Shown piece after piece: positions 1 through 11,604 of a stretch of DNA of 64,000 nt; the stretch's first letter is position 1; each line of letters starts with the position of its first letter. A model generated the notes under the pieces. It had not been told where the DNA came from and made no database searches. It worked only from the letters and a program-made list of their open reading frames with translations. A program made the translations under genes and the position numbers. The stretch comes from Datisca glomerata. Lineage: Eukaryota; Streptophyta; Magnoliopsida; Cucurbitales; Datiscaceae. The stretch spans positions 49,787-113,786 of the forward strand of contig QANY01000230.1 of assembly GCA_003255025.1 (NCBI GenBank), given 5' to 3'.

Positions 1-44
1 GATCGGAGATCCATGGATCACAGACGGTATCTCCCCATGGCCTT

Positions 45-1313
45 TACTGCGTATTAAATATTTATTTTATTTAAATTAAATATCTAGCTATTTATTAATT
101 CAAAATTAACACTTATCGATAATTAAAAAATCGATAATTATATATATATATATATATATTAATTCCAAAAATTATATTTATATATATCAATAATTTACTT
201 AATTATCTCATAATTCAATTAATAATTTAATTAATTAATCAAACATTTGTCCCAGAATAAAAATTCATTTGCAAGTAAGTCATTTTCTCATGTCTTGAAA
301 TATTCACACCCTAAACTTTATAGTACATAGGTGATTTGGGGACCACGAACCTATAATCCTAAACTCCAATAAACTAGATTATTAATTAAACTATTTAATT
401 AAATAATATTATTTATTAATTTCATTATTACTCCACTATAAATATGGAATGACACTCTAGAGATTATAGATTGTATTTATGGAGTATTCTCATGTAGTCC
501 ACTGATATAATCATTTCATGTAGTTATGTCCTCCAATTATTGGTTCATAAGTTAGAACTGGTCAAAATTACTATTTTAACGTTCTAATTACCTATTAATC
601 CTTAAGTATCATCAACCCACTAGTGAATGGCTTTTTTATAATCTTATTATAAATTTCAGCTCAATAATCATTCAGTTTCAAAACTAACACTAAAAGGAAC
701 CAATATACGATCCGTTAGGAAGCTTGAATTCCAAATCTTATAAGATCATGTTCTCAGCCACCCATATCACTAAATCTCTAAAATAAAAGTCACTAGCATG
801 TTTTCTAAATAAATCTTAACGAGTGAATCAAAAGATCCAGTAGACATGCATAGGAGATCATGACTACTCAGGACTCAGACTGATCTACGAATGATCATCG
901 AATTGATTTGTATTAGATATTTATGATAAATGACACATTGATAAAGATATTAATTCACATCGGTCCAGTCATATATAATCTCATTCTATAAACACTTTCA
1001 CAAAGATGTATATCCATATCAATGATTCGGATCTAGATCATATACATTCATAATACTTAGTGAACCGTACTAGCAACCTTTCATTAAAAATTCCATACTT
1101 TAATATGTTGCTGACAATTTTATTCATTATCTATGATCTTAATCTTCTCGTACTAATATAAGATCATAGTTTCATTAATGAATATGAAATTTTTTTATAT
1201 TTATATAAATTATTCAACAATAATTTAAAAGAACAATTATAAAAAAATGTAATTTTTATTAAATTTCATATCAAAATGTCAATACACATGTTTTGAGTGC
1301 ATAACCCTCAACA
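45..1313 (-). mobile_element. Copia LTR, copy A (partial)
   Basis: This is a long terminal repeat of the minus-strand copia family that recurs at 7020-8220, 11605-13056 and 19124-20738. The copies share a long run of recognisable blocks, such as the ACTATAAATATGGAAT block near 434 and the stretch ending in CCCTCAACA at 1313. On the minus strand the LTR therefore begins TGTTGAGGG, preceded by a polypurine tract (complement of ATCTTCCACTTG, 1314-1325). This is the usual plant copia 3'-LTR boundary. The outer edge is cut by the window start or is already degraded, since bases 1-44 do not match the other copies. It would be the 3' LTR of the element whose pol debris follows. Confidence 0.8.
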
Positions 1314-1329
1314 ATCTTCCACTTGCCTC

Positions 1330-1705
1330 AAAGCAAATGTGGCATCTCTCTTAATCCTATAATTCGTACATGACCATCAAATAACTTCGTAGGAAATGTC
1401 TTGGTGAATGAGTCAGTTTGGTTCTGATTCAACGTTATCTACGTAACAGTCAGATCCAGATTCTGATCCAATATTATCTTCATAACATTTAGATCACCTC
1501 GGTGTATGACCCAGACATCGACTTTTGACTATCCACATCCGATTCATAATCAGTATATCCAGTGTGATTCAGATCTTCACCTGAATAAACAAAATATTTA
1601 ATTTCTTGTTCTTCTAAGATACTTGAGAATATGCTTTATTACAATCCAGCATTCCAAACCTAAATGCTATTGATAAGGACTGACAATTTCCACTGCAGAA
1701 TAGTA
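1330..1705 (-). pseudogene. Copia pol fragment (end of reverse transcriptase, RNase H deleted)
   Basis: The minus-strand sequence parallels 13066-13450 of element 1 nearly block for block, including the stretch encoding a YYSAVEIVSPYQ-like piece (compare CYAVKIVSRYQ in element 1), which is the end of the copia reverse transcriptase domain. The RNase H segment present at 8300-8733 and 20751-21190 is missing. In its place is a short stretch around 1440-1510 that element 1 also has. Multiple stops make it non-coding. Confidence 0.7.
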
Positions 1706-1975
1706 ATTCCATTGGTATAACTCATTGGTGTCCTTTAGTTTCTTAATTGACCCATAGACAAACCCAATTTTATTTTTTGCATGCAGCGTCATGGTCGTTG
1801 CACAAGACGACATTCCATAGTTATCTCCTGAGAGGAGTAGTGTAACCAACACAGTAAGTGGGACTGTCAGAATGATGAACAAGCAATGGATCATCATTTA
1901 ATTTTTAAGCATCTCTGATTTATCTCACACTTGTGCTGCCATATTATTTGAGTCAGGTTTTTCACCGTGCTCTGG
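1706..1975 (-). pseudogene. Copia gag N-terminus fragment
   Basis: The minus-strand translation contains TVLVTLLLSGDNYG followed by TMTLHAKNKIGFVYGSIKK. This is the conserved N-terminal gag motif of many plant copia elements (normally LTGDNYxxWxRAM...ALxAKNKxGFxDGSI). It runs in one open frame of 76 codons (1667-1897) across a junction near 1705 into the end of reverse transcriptase, so it is a chimera made by deletion or recombination. Upstream codons (SNNMAAQV and following) up to about 1975 resemble a gag leader but contain stops. No 5' LTR for this gag was recognised. Confidence 0.6.
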
Positions 1976-2755
1976 TACCATGCGAGAAATGAGAATGTAG
2001 CTTTCTACAATACAGAGTTGTTGCCTTCCATTGATTATATAGTAGTATTGATACATTGAATGGGAAAAATACATAAAAGTGAATAAACTATACAAGGCAA
2101 ATATAATAAATAAATTACAAGGAATTAGTAAAATCAAATTGATAGCAACGGCTATATTATCAACGGAACTAAGAGAGAATAAGGCATAAATCATTCCCTT
2201 GAGATATGCACAGCTAATATCTTGGCAAACACTTGCTCATTGCCATGGATTAAGATTGAGCAAAACACTTAACAAAGCAAAAAAAGAGGCAAAGACTGAC
2301 TTCATCAACACGGCAACATTAACATCCAATAAAACATACATAAGCCAAGAAAAACAGAATCAATCCGATTGAACCAAGAAAATATTATAAAAAATGGCGC
2401 TTACTAAATTAAAGCAGTAAACTATATGCTGAAGTATGTCATCAGCCTTTCTTCTTCAAGGAAAACTCCATGGATGCTTAACTTGAGACCAAGCAATCCC
2501 AATGAAGGAGAGGGACAGAGACTGAAAATTCAACGTTGGATTATAGAAGCGAAATACCCACTGCTTGCTAATGGGAGACGAGCTTTAGAAGATCTGAGCT
2601 GAAGAAGACAAGGTATGAAGAAGACGAGCTTCAGAAGATTTCGTGAATAAGAAGACTAGGGTATTGTTCGGGTTGAGTTGTGGACAGAGTAAGGGTAGTT
2701 TTGAGAGGTTCAAAACCACGTAGTATTGATATGACTGTTTTTCAATTTTAATAAA

Positions 2756-2775
2756 TTAAAACGACGTCGTTTTAA
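2756..2775. repeat. Perfect 20-bp palindrome with a GACGTC core
   Basis: The core AAAACGACGTCGTTTT is flanked by TT and AA, so all 20 bases are self-complementary. The centre GACGTC carries the ACGT core recognised by plant bZIP factors. There is no gene nearby to assign it to, so a regulatory role is only possible. Confidence 0.6.
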
Positions 2776-3160
2776 GTCTCACATACAAACGATTGTCGTT
2801 TTAAATTTAATAATAGTTCAAAGTTATAAATGACAGTTCAGTGGACTAATTTGTAGTTTTTCTATAAATATATTGAACATAAAATCAAATAAAAAAAATT
2901 GAGGTGCTAAATTCACTAAAAAAAATTGTGCAGTGTATGATTACTAAACAACGCAATTGGAAGATGCGTTTCATATTTAGTCCCATATAAGTAATTAACT
3001 ATGAAATAGTTGACAGGTGGGTCAAATGACACATACATTAAAAGTATTAATCTAACTTAGTTAACACGCCTATGACTCTTATGATCAAAGCTAATTAGTC
3101 AGTGTGGTGGACATGCTAAACTTTGTATTAAGGTCGTCTATGAAGAGAACAAATTGTTCT

Positions 3161-3350
3161 GTAACAATTGATTATATCATAGAGCAATTTGATTCGAATT
3201 ATTCTTTTATTGTCGTATATATCATTTTACACCTCTATGTGAATGCGTTAAAACATCATAAGTCAAGACACGTGGTGATACTTTACTAGTAGAATCAAAA
3301 GTGTACTTTATTTTGTACAGTAACAATTGATTATATCATAGAGCAATTTG
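3161..3350 (+). repeat. 31-bp exact direct repeat pair
   Basis: The same 31 bases, starting GTAACAATTGATTATATC, occur at 3161-3191 and 3320-3350. The copies are identical, so the duplication is recent relative to the surrounding decay or has been re-copied. No terminal inverted repeats were seen in the 128 bp between them. Confidence 0.75.
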
Positions 3351-5968
3351 CAGCACGACTGCACGAGTACGAGAAAGGTCAGGGTGGTAGTGTCTATAAT
3401 AAAGCATGAGCTTATGAACCTAGGATCTAGAAGAGAGTAAACTACTAAGTTAAATTACTACTTGGACTAACCCTTTGAGTTAAATTGCTATCTTCTAAGT
3501 GACTAGCTTTGATTCAATTTATATCTACAGAAGTTGTTGGTGGGGCTCATGAACAATTAGTAGTTCTACAAGAGACTTTCTTTAAAAATGCAAGGGCTTA
3601 TGAACATGGCATGGTCATTCTACAAGAGACTTTCTTTTTCCTAATAAAATAAACAATTAGTAAATCAGTTTCAGTTTGATAAAAAATATTACAAGAAATT
3701 AGAGAGAATGAAACTATACATTATAACAAAAAAAATTTAAAATACACGTACACTGAGCAGTAAAGTTTAAGATGGAGCATAAACAGAAAACATGATTTTC
3801 TCTCTATAAATTATTCTCTATTTCATGGCAATATATTTCAAATGGAACTGTATTGTGTTTGGTTAAGCTTGTGGAGGAGACCTTGGAGGGATATGTGAAG
3901 GTATTTTGGATTTCCACTGGGAGCAGAGGGAAGCACAGGTCCTTTCTGTAGTGATTCAATTACTAAAAGATCTTCATAATTCACCTATTTTTTTCAACTT
4001 CCATCACTCTTCCACCCTCATTTGTTTGAATGCTCAATAGGAAATATACAATAATTGTGAAATAAACCACATTTCGAAGCTATATTTTGTTTTTGTGACA
4101 AATGCAAAGAGATTAGATGAATGAATTTGTAAAGAACAAGATAAAAAATGGAAATTTGTAAAGTGGTATGCATAGTTTGCATGACTTTTTAAGCATCTTG
4201 CCCTGACTCTTGACTGTTTATTGTACAAGCGTGAGAAATTGAATTGGTTGAATTTGAGAAATCGACACTTATGATTTCTTTTTTCCGTCTATGACTTCTT
4301 CTTCTCGGATTTTTCTTTTAGCCAACATTTGTTATAGGCCAAGACAGCCATGCATTTTCTTTTTAATGAATAAGATGTCCGATATTCTTTCTTTAATATA
4401 AAATGATTGATATTATTTTCTCTGATATTCTTGTTGGAAATAAATCGATAGATCATGGTAAAAAAATCATAAGCAATTTAACTTAATCATTGTGCGTAAC
4501 TCATAATAGATTCATAGAAGAGATCTTCAATTTTTTTACCGGATCCGTTAATACAGGAATGATTTGAGCTTTTATATGAGAAACTCTGTAGAACATTACC
4601 CTCTTTGATGACTATGGAAGAGAAAATGATGGAGAACCCCAGAAAAAAGTTAATACGTAAAATGTGGAATGACTTAAAATTCAACACTCACAAGTTCGGA
4701 TGAACTATTTGGTCCTGATGGATGTGATCTCTCCTGTTGGTCTCGTCGCTTCACATGAGCAATGTTAGCGTCTATTCATTAACACACCTGGAAGGATGTA
4801 GAGGGCAGCCTAGGGTGGATCCTCTTCAATTCAGATAGTGTTGTTGCTAGTATAGGGTAAAAAAGAGTCCAAGCGACTGATGTGTTGACCGTAGATTTTA
4901 ACTATTTGATGGCGTTTAGAGGTTTGCAATGTCTATAAATATAGTTCTTTATGTCAATTTAGACTCTCTTCGAGTAAGTTTAGGAGTTTTTCACCTAAAA
5001 TCACTTTAAAGTATTCAAATGTGTTACTTCCAATTACATATACTTAACAAACATTGTTGTAGGAAACATCTTTTGGTATGTTTTGGAATATTTTTGCAAA
5101 AAAAACACATACTCTAGTGTACAAATCCTGTCAATATTATTAGATAGGGGACGAGTTAAACGTGTTCTGTAAGAGTAAAAATGTGATTAAAAAGTGCACA
5201 AAACAAGGTTCCTTACGACGTTCAAAGGATGCTACAAAAATAATGAGACCTTCCACGAGAGCAGTTAACATATATAATAGGCGTGGAAACATAATGGAAT
5301 TCTTTCCAGAGAGTTTTCACCTCCTATTGAATCTTGTTTGTTGTAGAGATTTTTTATGCTAAACTATGATTTACAAAACAAGGTTTTGGGGGTTCGCCAC
5401 CTATAAGATCGTTCAGGAAGAATTCATTGGCTACTACTTTAAACAACCCTGATGAAGTTTATGGAAAAACCAGTGTCTTGAGCGATCTTTGTTAAAGTTT
5501 GCATGGAAGGTGCTCCTATCTGAGGCAGGCAGACTTGTAAAACTACTCAGCCTACCCAACAACTTTATTTCTGCCCTTGAAAAAACATTTAGCTATTTTA
5601 CCATAGGTGCGGCTAACCATTGCAGCAGTTCCTACACTACATGTAAGTTTCTTTTACACATACTTGGTAGCCATATAAGCTTTCAATCAAGTTCTAATTC
5701 TAACTTTGTATATGACGTTTTACTTGCTTATATATGAAATGCTATTATGAGCTAACTGGTTGGACTACATATATATGCATAGTGTATTTATACATTTTTT
5801 AAGCAGCAATTCACTCTCAATATTTCAAAGCTGATCGTTTTCAATTATAAGTTAATTTTGATTAATTTTTTTTATAGAATCTTGTATGCAAATGTATAAC
5901 AAGTGAATACAATTAGGAACATAAAGCAAGTGTATGGTGTGAAAAAGAGCTCTCAAGGTGATTAATGT

Positions 5969-6665
5969 GTCTCGCCCCTTCTGTCGCATATAAACCCTAG
6001 CCCCACATTTTGCCAAGCGTCTGTCACGGGGAGAGCCGTGGCTCGCTTTTTCCTTTCCTCTTTGTTTCTTCTCCCTATCCTTTCTTTCTTTACTTCTTTT
6101 TCTCCAATCTCTCTGTCCTCCCCTATTTTTCCTTCCCCTTTATGCCCTCTTGGCTTCCATCTCATCTTTTTCCCTCCCTTCTCGTTTTGTTTTTCTATGT
6201 CATTTAGATCTGTCTGTGGCGTTTCCAGGCGGTGGTCTTCTGTTTTGGAAGTACTTTGTGTCTTCCAGCTGGTAGACTTCAGTCCATCGAATCTCTATTT
6301 CGTGGTGATTTTTCTCTTCAGATCTGGCTTTGTGAAGCTTGCAGGGCCTGTTTTGTGCGGATCACAGTCGGATTTTTCAGATTTGTTTGAAGTTATCTTG
6401 TTCTTCTTGCAGATATGCTTTTACAGTGCTAGTTGGCCGCCGAACTAGGTGTGGATGGTGGAGGACTTATGGAATGAGCCGTTTGTGCTCAATATTTGTG
6501 TGTTATCTACGCACACGAATCCCTCGTTAGACTTTAGTATGTGTTTACTAGTCTTATCTGGTATTTCTAATAGCGTATTTGTATTTAGATCTGATAATTT
6601 GTTTCAGATTCTAGAGATATTTGTATCTATTTTTTATTTTTGAAATGAAATGTTTCCATTTAAAA
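5969..6665 (+). mobile_element. Non-LTR retroposon candidate (SINE/LINE-like or processed leader)
   Basis: About 697 bp is flanked by near-matching direct repeats, AAGGTGATTAATGT at 5955-5968 and AAAGTGATTCATGT at 6666-6679 (12 of 14 identical). The 3' end is AT-rich and finishes in an A-run (about 6660-6667). The 5' end has CATATAAACCCTAGCC and a long pyrimidine-rich leader. A terminal A-tract plus a long target duplication is the signature of target-primed reverse transcription. The longest open frame inside (6038-6448, 136 residues) is low-complexity and is not taken as a gene. I could not tell a deleted LINE from a SINE or a processed transcript. Confidence 0.55.
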
Positions 6666-8220
6666 AAGTGATTCATGTTTCCTGAAAGTATCCACTTCTT
6701 ACATTTTTGCTCTCCCAAATTCCTAGAACAATTCTTGAGCTATTTAATTTAAAATTTTCTTAAGTGAGTGAGATTCTTTTTTAGGTAAAACTTGAGATTC
6801 TACTGTTTGAAAATGTTAGTGTAAGATGTCGTTAAATCTTGAAACACAAATCATTGTAAGGTTTAATTTACACTCATAAACTATTTACTTTTTATTATAC
6901 ACAGAAAATAGAAGTTGTATTTCATATTACTCTACAGATACAACACAAAATATGGAGTTACTGTGACTGTAATGTTGGATTCCTTCAATGTTTCATATAT
7001 TGTTTTACCAGCCATACTTTAACGCTTATAAATTTGACTTAAATATAAAATTATATATATTAATTTTGAAAGTTATATTTATATATAAAAATAATTCAAT
7101 TAATTAGTTCTTAATGAATTAGACATAATTATCTCATAATTATGTACTTACCTCAGAATAAAAAATCATTTCCAAGTATGTTCTTTTCTCATGTCCTAAA
7201 ATATTCACAGTCTAGATTGCGTAGGATATAGGTGACTTGAGGACCATGGACCTATAATCCTAAGCTCCAATGAATGAGATTATTAATTAAACTCTTTAAT
7301 TAAATAACCTTATATATTAATTCCATTATTACTCAAATATAAATATGGAATTGCACTCTTAGAGATTACAGATTGTATTTATAGAGTACTCTCGTGTAGT
7401 CCAGTGGTATAATCATTTCACGTAGTTCTGTCATCTAATTATTTGTTCATAAATTAGAACTGATCAAAATTTTCATTTTACCCTTCTAGTTACCTCTTAA
7501 TCCTTAAGTATCATTACTCTGCTAGTGAATGGCTAATTTATGATCTTATTATAAATTTGAGCTCAATAACCATTATGTTCCAGAATTAACACTTAAAGGA
7601 ACCAATATACGGTCTGTTAGCAAGTCTTGGATTTCAAATCTTGTAAGATCATGTTCCCAGCCATCCATATCACAGAATTTTCAAAATAAAAGTCACTAGC
7701 CTATTTTCCAAATAAATCTTACTGAGTGAATGAAAAGATCCAGTAAATATGCATAGGAGTTCATGACTACTCAGGACTCAGACTGATCTATATATGATCA
7801 TCGAATTGATGTGTATTAAATTTTTATGATAAACGGCACGTTGATAAATATATTAATTCACATTGATCCAGTCATATATAATCTCATTATATAAAGCACC
7901 TTCACTAAGATGTCTGTCCACATCAATGATTCAGATCTAGATCACATGCATTCATAATTATTAGTGAACCGTACTAGCAACCATTCATTAAAGATTCTAT
8001 ACTTTAATATGTTGATTACAATTTTATTCATTATCTATGATCTTAATACTCTCGTACTAATACAAGATCATAGTCTCATTAATGAATATGGAATTTTCAT
8101 ATATTTATATAAATTATTCAACAATAATTTAAAAAGGAACAATTATTAGAAAAATGTAATCCTTATTAAATTTCATATCAAAATGTAAATACACATGTTT
8201 TGAGATCCTAAGCCCCAACA

Positions 8221-8284
8221 AGCATAACCCCCAACAGGCCTAACCCCCAACAAGCATAACCCCCAACAGGCATAACCCCCAACA
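8221..8284. repeat. Four tandem 16-bp copies of the LTR terminus
   Basis: Immediately outside the LTR end at 8220 the sequence AGCATAACCCCCAACA repeats four times in exact 16-bp register (units 2 and 4 begin GG instead of AG; unit 2 reads CCTAAC). The unit is the LTR's own terminal 16 bp. The polypurine tract follows the last unit, so the LTR boundary was expanded in place. Confidence 0.9.
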
Positions 8285-8299
8285 ATCTCTCACTTGCCT

Positions 8300-8733
8300 T
8301 AAAAGAAATATGGCATTTCTCTCAATCCAATGTTACGCACGTGACCCTCAAATGGTTTCGCAGGAAGTGTCATTGTAAAAGGATCAGTCAGGTTCTATTT
8401 TGACGTTATCTTCATAACAGTCACATCTCATCTATGCACGATCTCTCTTACAAGATAATATTTCTTCCTACGTGTTTGCCCCTCTTTTGACTACTCGGTT
8501 CCACGAAATTTGCTACCGCCCCAATGTTGTCACAGTACAATATTAGTGGTTTGTCCATATCTGAAACTACTTCCATATCACTATAGAACTTTCTGAGCCA
8601 TACCACTCCTTTCGCAGCTTTCCAAGCCGCTATATATTCGGCTTCCAAAATTGAATCTGCAATACTAGATTGTTCAATACTTCTCCAAACTACAGCTCCT
8701 CCACCTAGGGTGAATACTGATCCATATTTTGAC
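8300..8733 (-). pseudogene. Copia RNase H domain fragment
   Basis: A 66-codon open stretch on the minus strand (8448-8648) begins MEAEYIAAWKAAKGVVWL and continues through LILYCDNIGAVANFVEP. This is the C-terminal RNase H region of copia polyproteins (family consensus MEAEYxAAxEAxKEAxWLRxFL ... LxCDNxGAIAxAxEPxSHxxxKHI). The catalytic aspartate of YCDN is kept, while the following histidine context is degraded. It belongs to copy B and matches 20751-21190 of element 2. Confidence 0.75.
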
Positions 8734-8937
8734 TTTCAACTGTAATTTTATTCATTATCTATGATCTTAATCTTCTTGTATCAATACAAGATCATAGTCT
8801 CTTTAATGAATTTGGAATTTCAGATTTTTATATAAATTATTCAACAATAATTTAAAAGAACAATTATAAGAAAAAATTTATTATCAAATCTCATTTTAAA
8901 ATGTCGATACACATGCTTTGAGTGCATAACCCCCAAC

Positions 8938-9200
8938 ATTAGCTGCCATGACTTTCATCTAAATGGCTCTGATACCAAGTCAAAAGCCTTAGAAGGAAGA
9001 AGAAGACTAAAACATGGACAAACAGAGTGAAGAAGATAAGCTTAGTAATGCACTGTATTAAGCTTCTTATCATCTTTCTATTGGACATGAAGCTATCTTT
9101 TTCACTTTCATTTTATTCCATTTCCCTTTAGAATCTATTACGATCCAAATTTATATGGTTCTAGGTTTGGAATGCCGTGATATTTTGACCAAATTATATA
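8938..9200 (-). mobile_element. Primer-binding site and LTR edge of another copia element
   Basis: On the minus strand TGGTATCAGAGCC (plus 8965-8977) is a perfect initiator-tRNA-Met primer-binding site, followed by ATGAAAGTCATGGCAGCTAA, a plausible gag leader. The LTR fragment of copy B begins right after it at 8938, so copy B appears to have inserted into or recombined with this second element. Its own 5' LTR would be plus 8980 to about 9200, but the boundary is not clear. Confidence 0.5.
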
Positions 9201-9205
9201 GGTTA

Positions 9206-10440
9206 CACTTACATGCCGGGATTTTTTTCCCAGCATGGATGTCGAGGGTTTTTTGTGAACCCCCACACATATTTGGTGAACCTCCACACATATTTGACGA
9301 ACCCTGACATGGATGTCGGGGAGGTATTTTAGAATTTTCCATAGTTATTGAAGTTAGATTCATAGTCACTCGTCCTGAATAGTACATTTTAGGCTAAAAC
9401 TACATTTTTTTGTCAATTAACTTTAACATTTTTTTTCATTTTTATCTACAGACATTATCTTTTTATCAAATCCTCAAATTTTTTACTCAGTTTTAATTTG
9501 GTCTCACTGTCAGCCAACAGGCACAACGTTGATTTAGTAGACAAAATCGTGCGGCACCCATTCAAAATGTGAGGCCATTCACATTCCAATGCCGAGGGTT
9601 TTCCCGGATGTCGGTAATTTTTTTTCCACCAAATACATACCAGGGTTCACTAAATACGTACTAGGAGTTCACCAAATAGGTATTGAGATTCATCAAATAT
9701 ATACAAATTAATAAATCATGGAGGGGTTCAACAAATACGTACTGGTGTTTACCAAATACGTAGTGGAGTTCACCAAATATGTAATGGGGTTGATCAAATA
9801 CGTATAAATTAATAATTCTTGGAGGGGTTCACCAAATACATAATGGGGTTCACTGAATACGTAATGGAATTCATCAAATATGTCCAAATTAATAAATCTT
9901 GGTGGGGTTCACTAAATATGTACATGGGTTCACCAAATATGTAATGGGATTCACCAAATACGTATAAATTAATAAATCTTAGAGGGGATCATCAAAGATG
10001 TAGTCGGGTTCATCAAATACGTAGTGAGGTTCACCAAATACGTATAAATTAATAATTCTTAGAGGGTTTCACTAAAATTGTACTGGAATTCACCAAATAT
10101 GTAGTGGGATTCACCAAATATGTATAAATTATTAATTCCTGGAGTTGTTCATTAAATATGCACCGGGGTTCACCAATTACATACTGAGATTCACCAAATA
10201 TGTACAAAGTCATTTTTTGTGAACCCTCCAAGAATTATTAATTTTGTACGTATGTGGTGAACCTCACTACGTTATTTGTGATTCTCAGTATATATTTAGT
10301 GAACTCCTCCAAAAATTATTAATTTATACATATTTGGTGAGCTTCATTATGTATTTAGTGAACTCCACTACGTATTTAGTGAACCCCAGTATATATTTGG
10401 TAAACTTCTCCAAAAAAAATTTAACTTTTGGTGAACCCCT
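9206..10440. repeat. Minisatellite array, inward-facing halves
   Basis: Roughly 24-bp units of the form GGGGTTCACCAAATACGTA, interspersed with a TATAAATTAATAAATCTTGGAG-type spacer unit, fill 9640-10205. The complementary orientation (TATTTGGTGAACCCC) fills 10215-10440, giving a large inverted repeat centred near 10215. A further reversed stretch lies at 9235-9320 with the motif CATGGATGTCG. Open frames across it (10049-10231 and 10244-10510) merely translate the repeat as YLVN-type peptides and are not genes. Confidence 0.75.
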
Positions 10441-11604
10441 CAAGATTCCCTTTGTACTGGTGGTTTCTCTAACCTATACTGGTTTTCTAACCAATAGCAG
10501 GGGTTTTTGAAACCTATAGTGGTGGTTTAGGCCCCCATACTGGCGGTTTCTAGCGATTTTTCCAATTTATGATGGTTTCTTGTTTTTCGGCGGTTTTGCA
10601 TCAATACAATGGTTTTCCGGACCTTTTTACAACGGTTCTTTAACAAAATTGATTTTTTAAAAACTATTAGGGTATACTCGATGAATCGCAAATAAAGTTA
10701 TCAAGATTTTTTATTTTCAATTCGAACATTAAGTACCTTCACTTATATTTTAAATTATATTTGAATTAAGTAATTATTTGTTAAAATAATGAACACTTAT
10801 TCAAAAACGCATAAGAACATATTCTTAATTATGTTGTTGTAATTTTATTGGATTAAGTAAAGATTCCCGAATCAATTGAAAAATTATTTATAAACTCGGT
10901 AAACGTTGTTATTGATAATGTGTTGTACTTTTGTGACAAGTATCGAGCGAGACGTGTTTTCATCATATATAATTATAGGTCTTGATGTTATGATGACCGG
11001 TAAATCCTATTTATCAGTTTTTATGTACTTACTTGTTTTGTCACTTAGCTTTATTTTCATGTCTCGCTTGATACTTGGGTCAAAAGCACAACAATATTAT
11101 CAATGACAACTTTTAACTAATTTACGAATAATCGTTCAATTGCTTCGGGAATCTTTACTCAATCCAATAAAATCACAACAACATAATTATCAATAAGTGT
11201 TTAATTATTTAAATAATTAATTACTTTATTCAAATCTATTATAAAATATAAGTGAAGGTACTTAATGGTCGCATTGAAAAATCGAGAATCTTGATAGCTT
11301 TGTTTGCGATTGATCGAGTATATCCTGATCAATTTTAAAAAATCAAATTTGTTGAAAACAGCTATAAAAAGGTTCGACAAACCATTGTATTGATGCAAAA
11401 TCGCCGAAAAATAAGAAAACCACCGCAAATTGGAAAAACCGCCAATATAGGGGCATAAACCACCAGTATATGTTGCAAAAACCACTGCCATTGGCTCGAA
11501 AACCAAAAAAGGTTAGAGAAACCACTAGTTCAAAAGGAATCTTAGGGGTTCACCAAAATTTAAAAATTCTTTTTTCAGAGGTTTACCAAATATATACTAG
11601 GGTT
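10379..11604. mobile_element. Foldback-type palindrome (about 550-bp inverted arms)
   Basis: The left arm 10379 to about 10965 and the right arm about 11057-11604 are inverted copies. Matching landmarks are GATTCCCGAATCAATTG (10862) against CAATTGCTTCGGGAATC (about 11140), and CAAGTATCGAGCGAGACG (10937) against CGCTTGATACTTG (about 11065). The loop is about 90 bp. The outer parts of both arms consist of the ggtttaccaaata minisatellite. Long inverted arms built from tandem subrepeats are the hallmark of foldback elements. The right arm stops exactly where LTR C begins, so its outer end may be truncated. No transposase was seen. Confidence 0.65.

Larger units (their letters stand above)
1990..5955. 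other. Intergenic, no recognised gene
   Basis: Several short open frames exist (3104-3289, 4034-4228, 4487-4687, 5162-5362, 5489-5737), but none has a recognisable domain, credible splice context or coding-like composition. A minus-strand stretch around 2450-2720 is pyrimidine-rich and could be an old 5' leader, but no continuing gene could be followed. Two small repeats inside are listed separately. Confidence 0.5.
7020..8938 (-). mobile_element. Copia element, copy B, internally deleted
   Basis: In minus-strand order it has the first ~200 bp of the LTR (8737-8938, starting TGTTGGGGG), an RNase H fragment (8300-8733), a polypurine tract (complement of ATCTCTCACTTGCC at 8285) and a second LTR (about 7020-8220). 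Everything from the rest of the 5' LTR through gag, integrase and reverse transcriptase is gone, so it is a large-deletion derivative. Copy B retains the RNase H block that copy A and element 1 lack. Confidence 0.7.

Noticed and set aside
6038..6448. 136-residue open frame
   Set aside because: It is a translation of a pyrimidine-rich leader (runs of F, L, S, P) within the retroposon candidate; no domain and overlapping frames in two other registers.
10049..10510. Frames with YLVN repeats on both strands
   Set aside because: They translate the ~24-bp minisatellite in the foldback region; the same peptide appears on both strands because the array is inverted.
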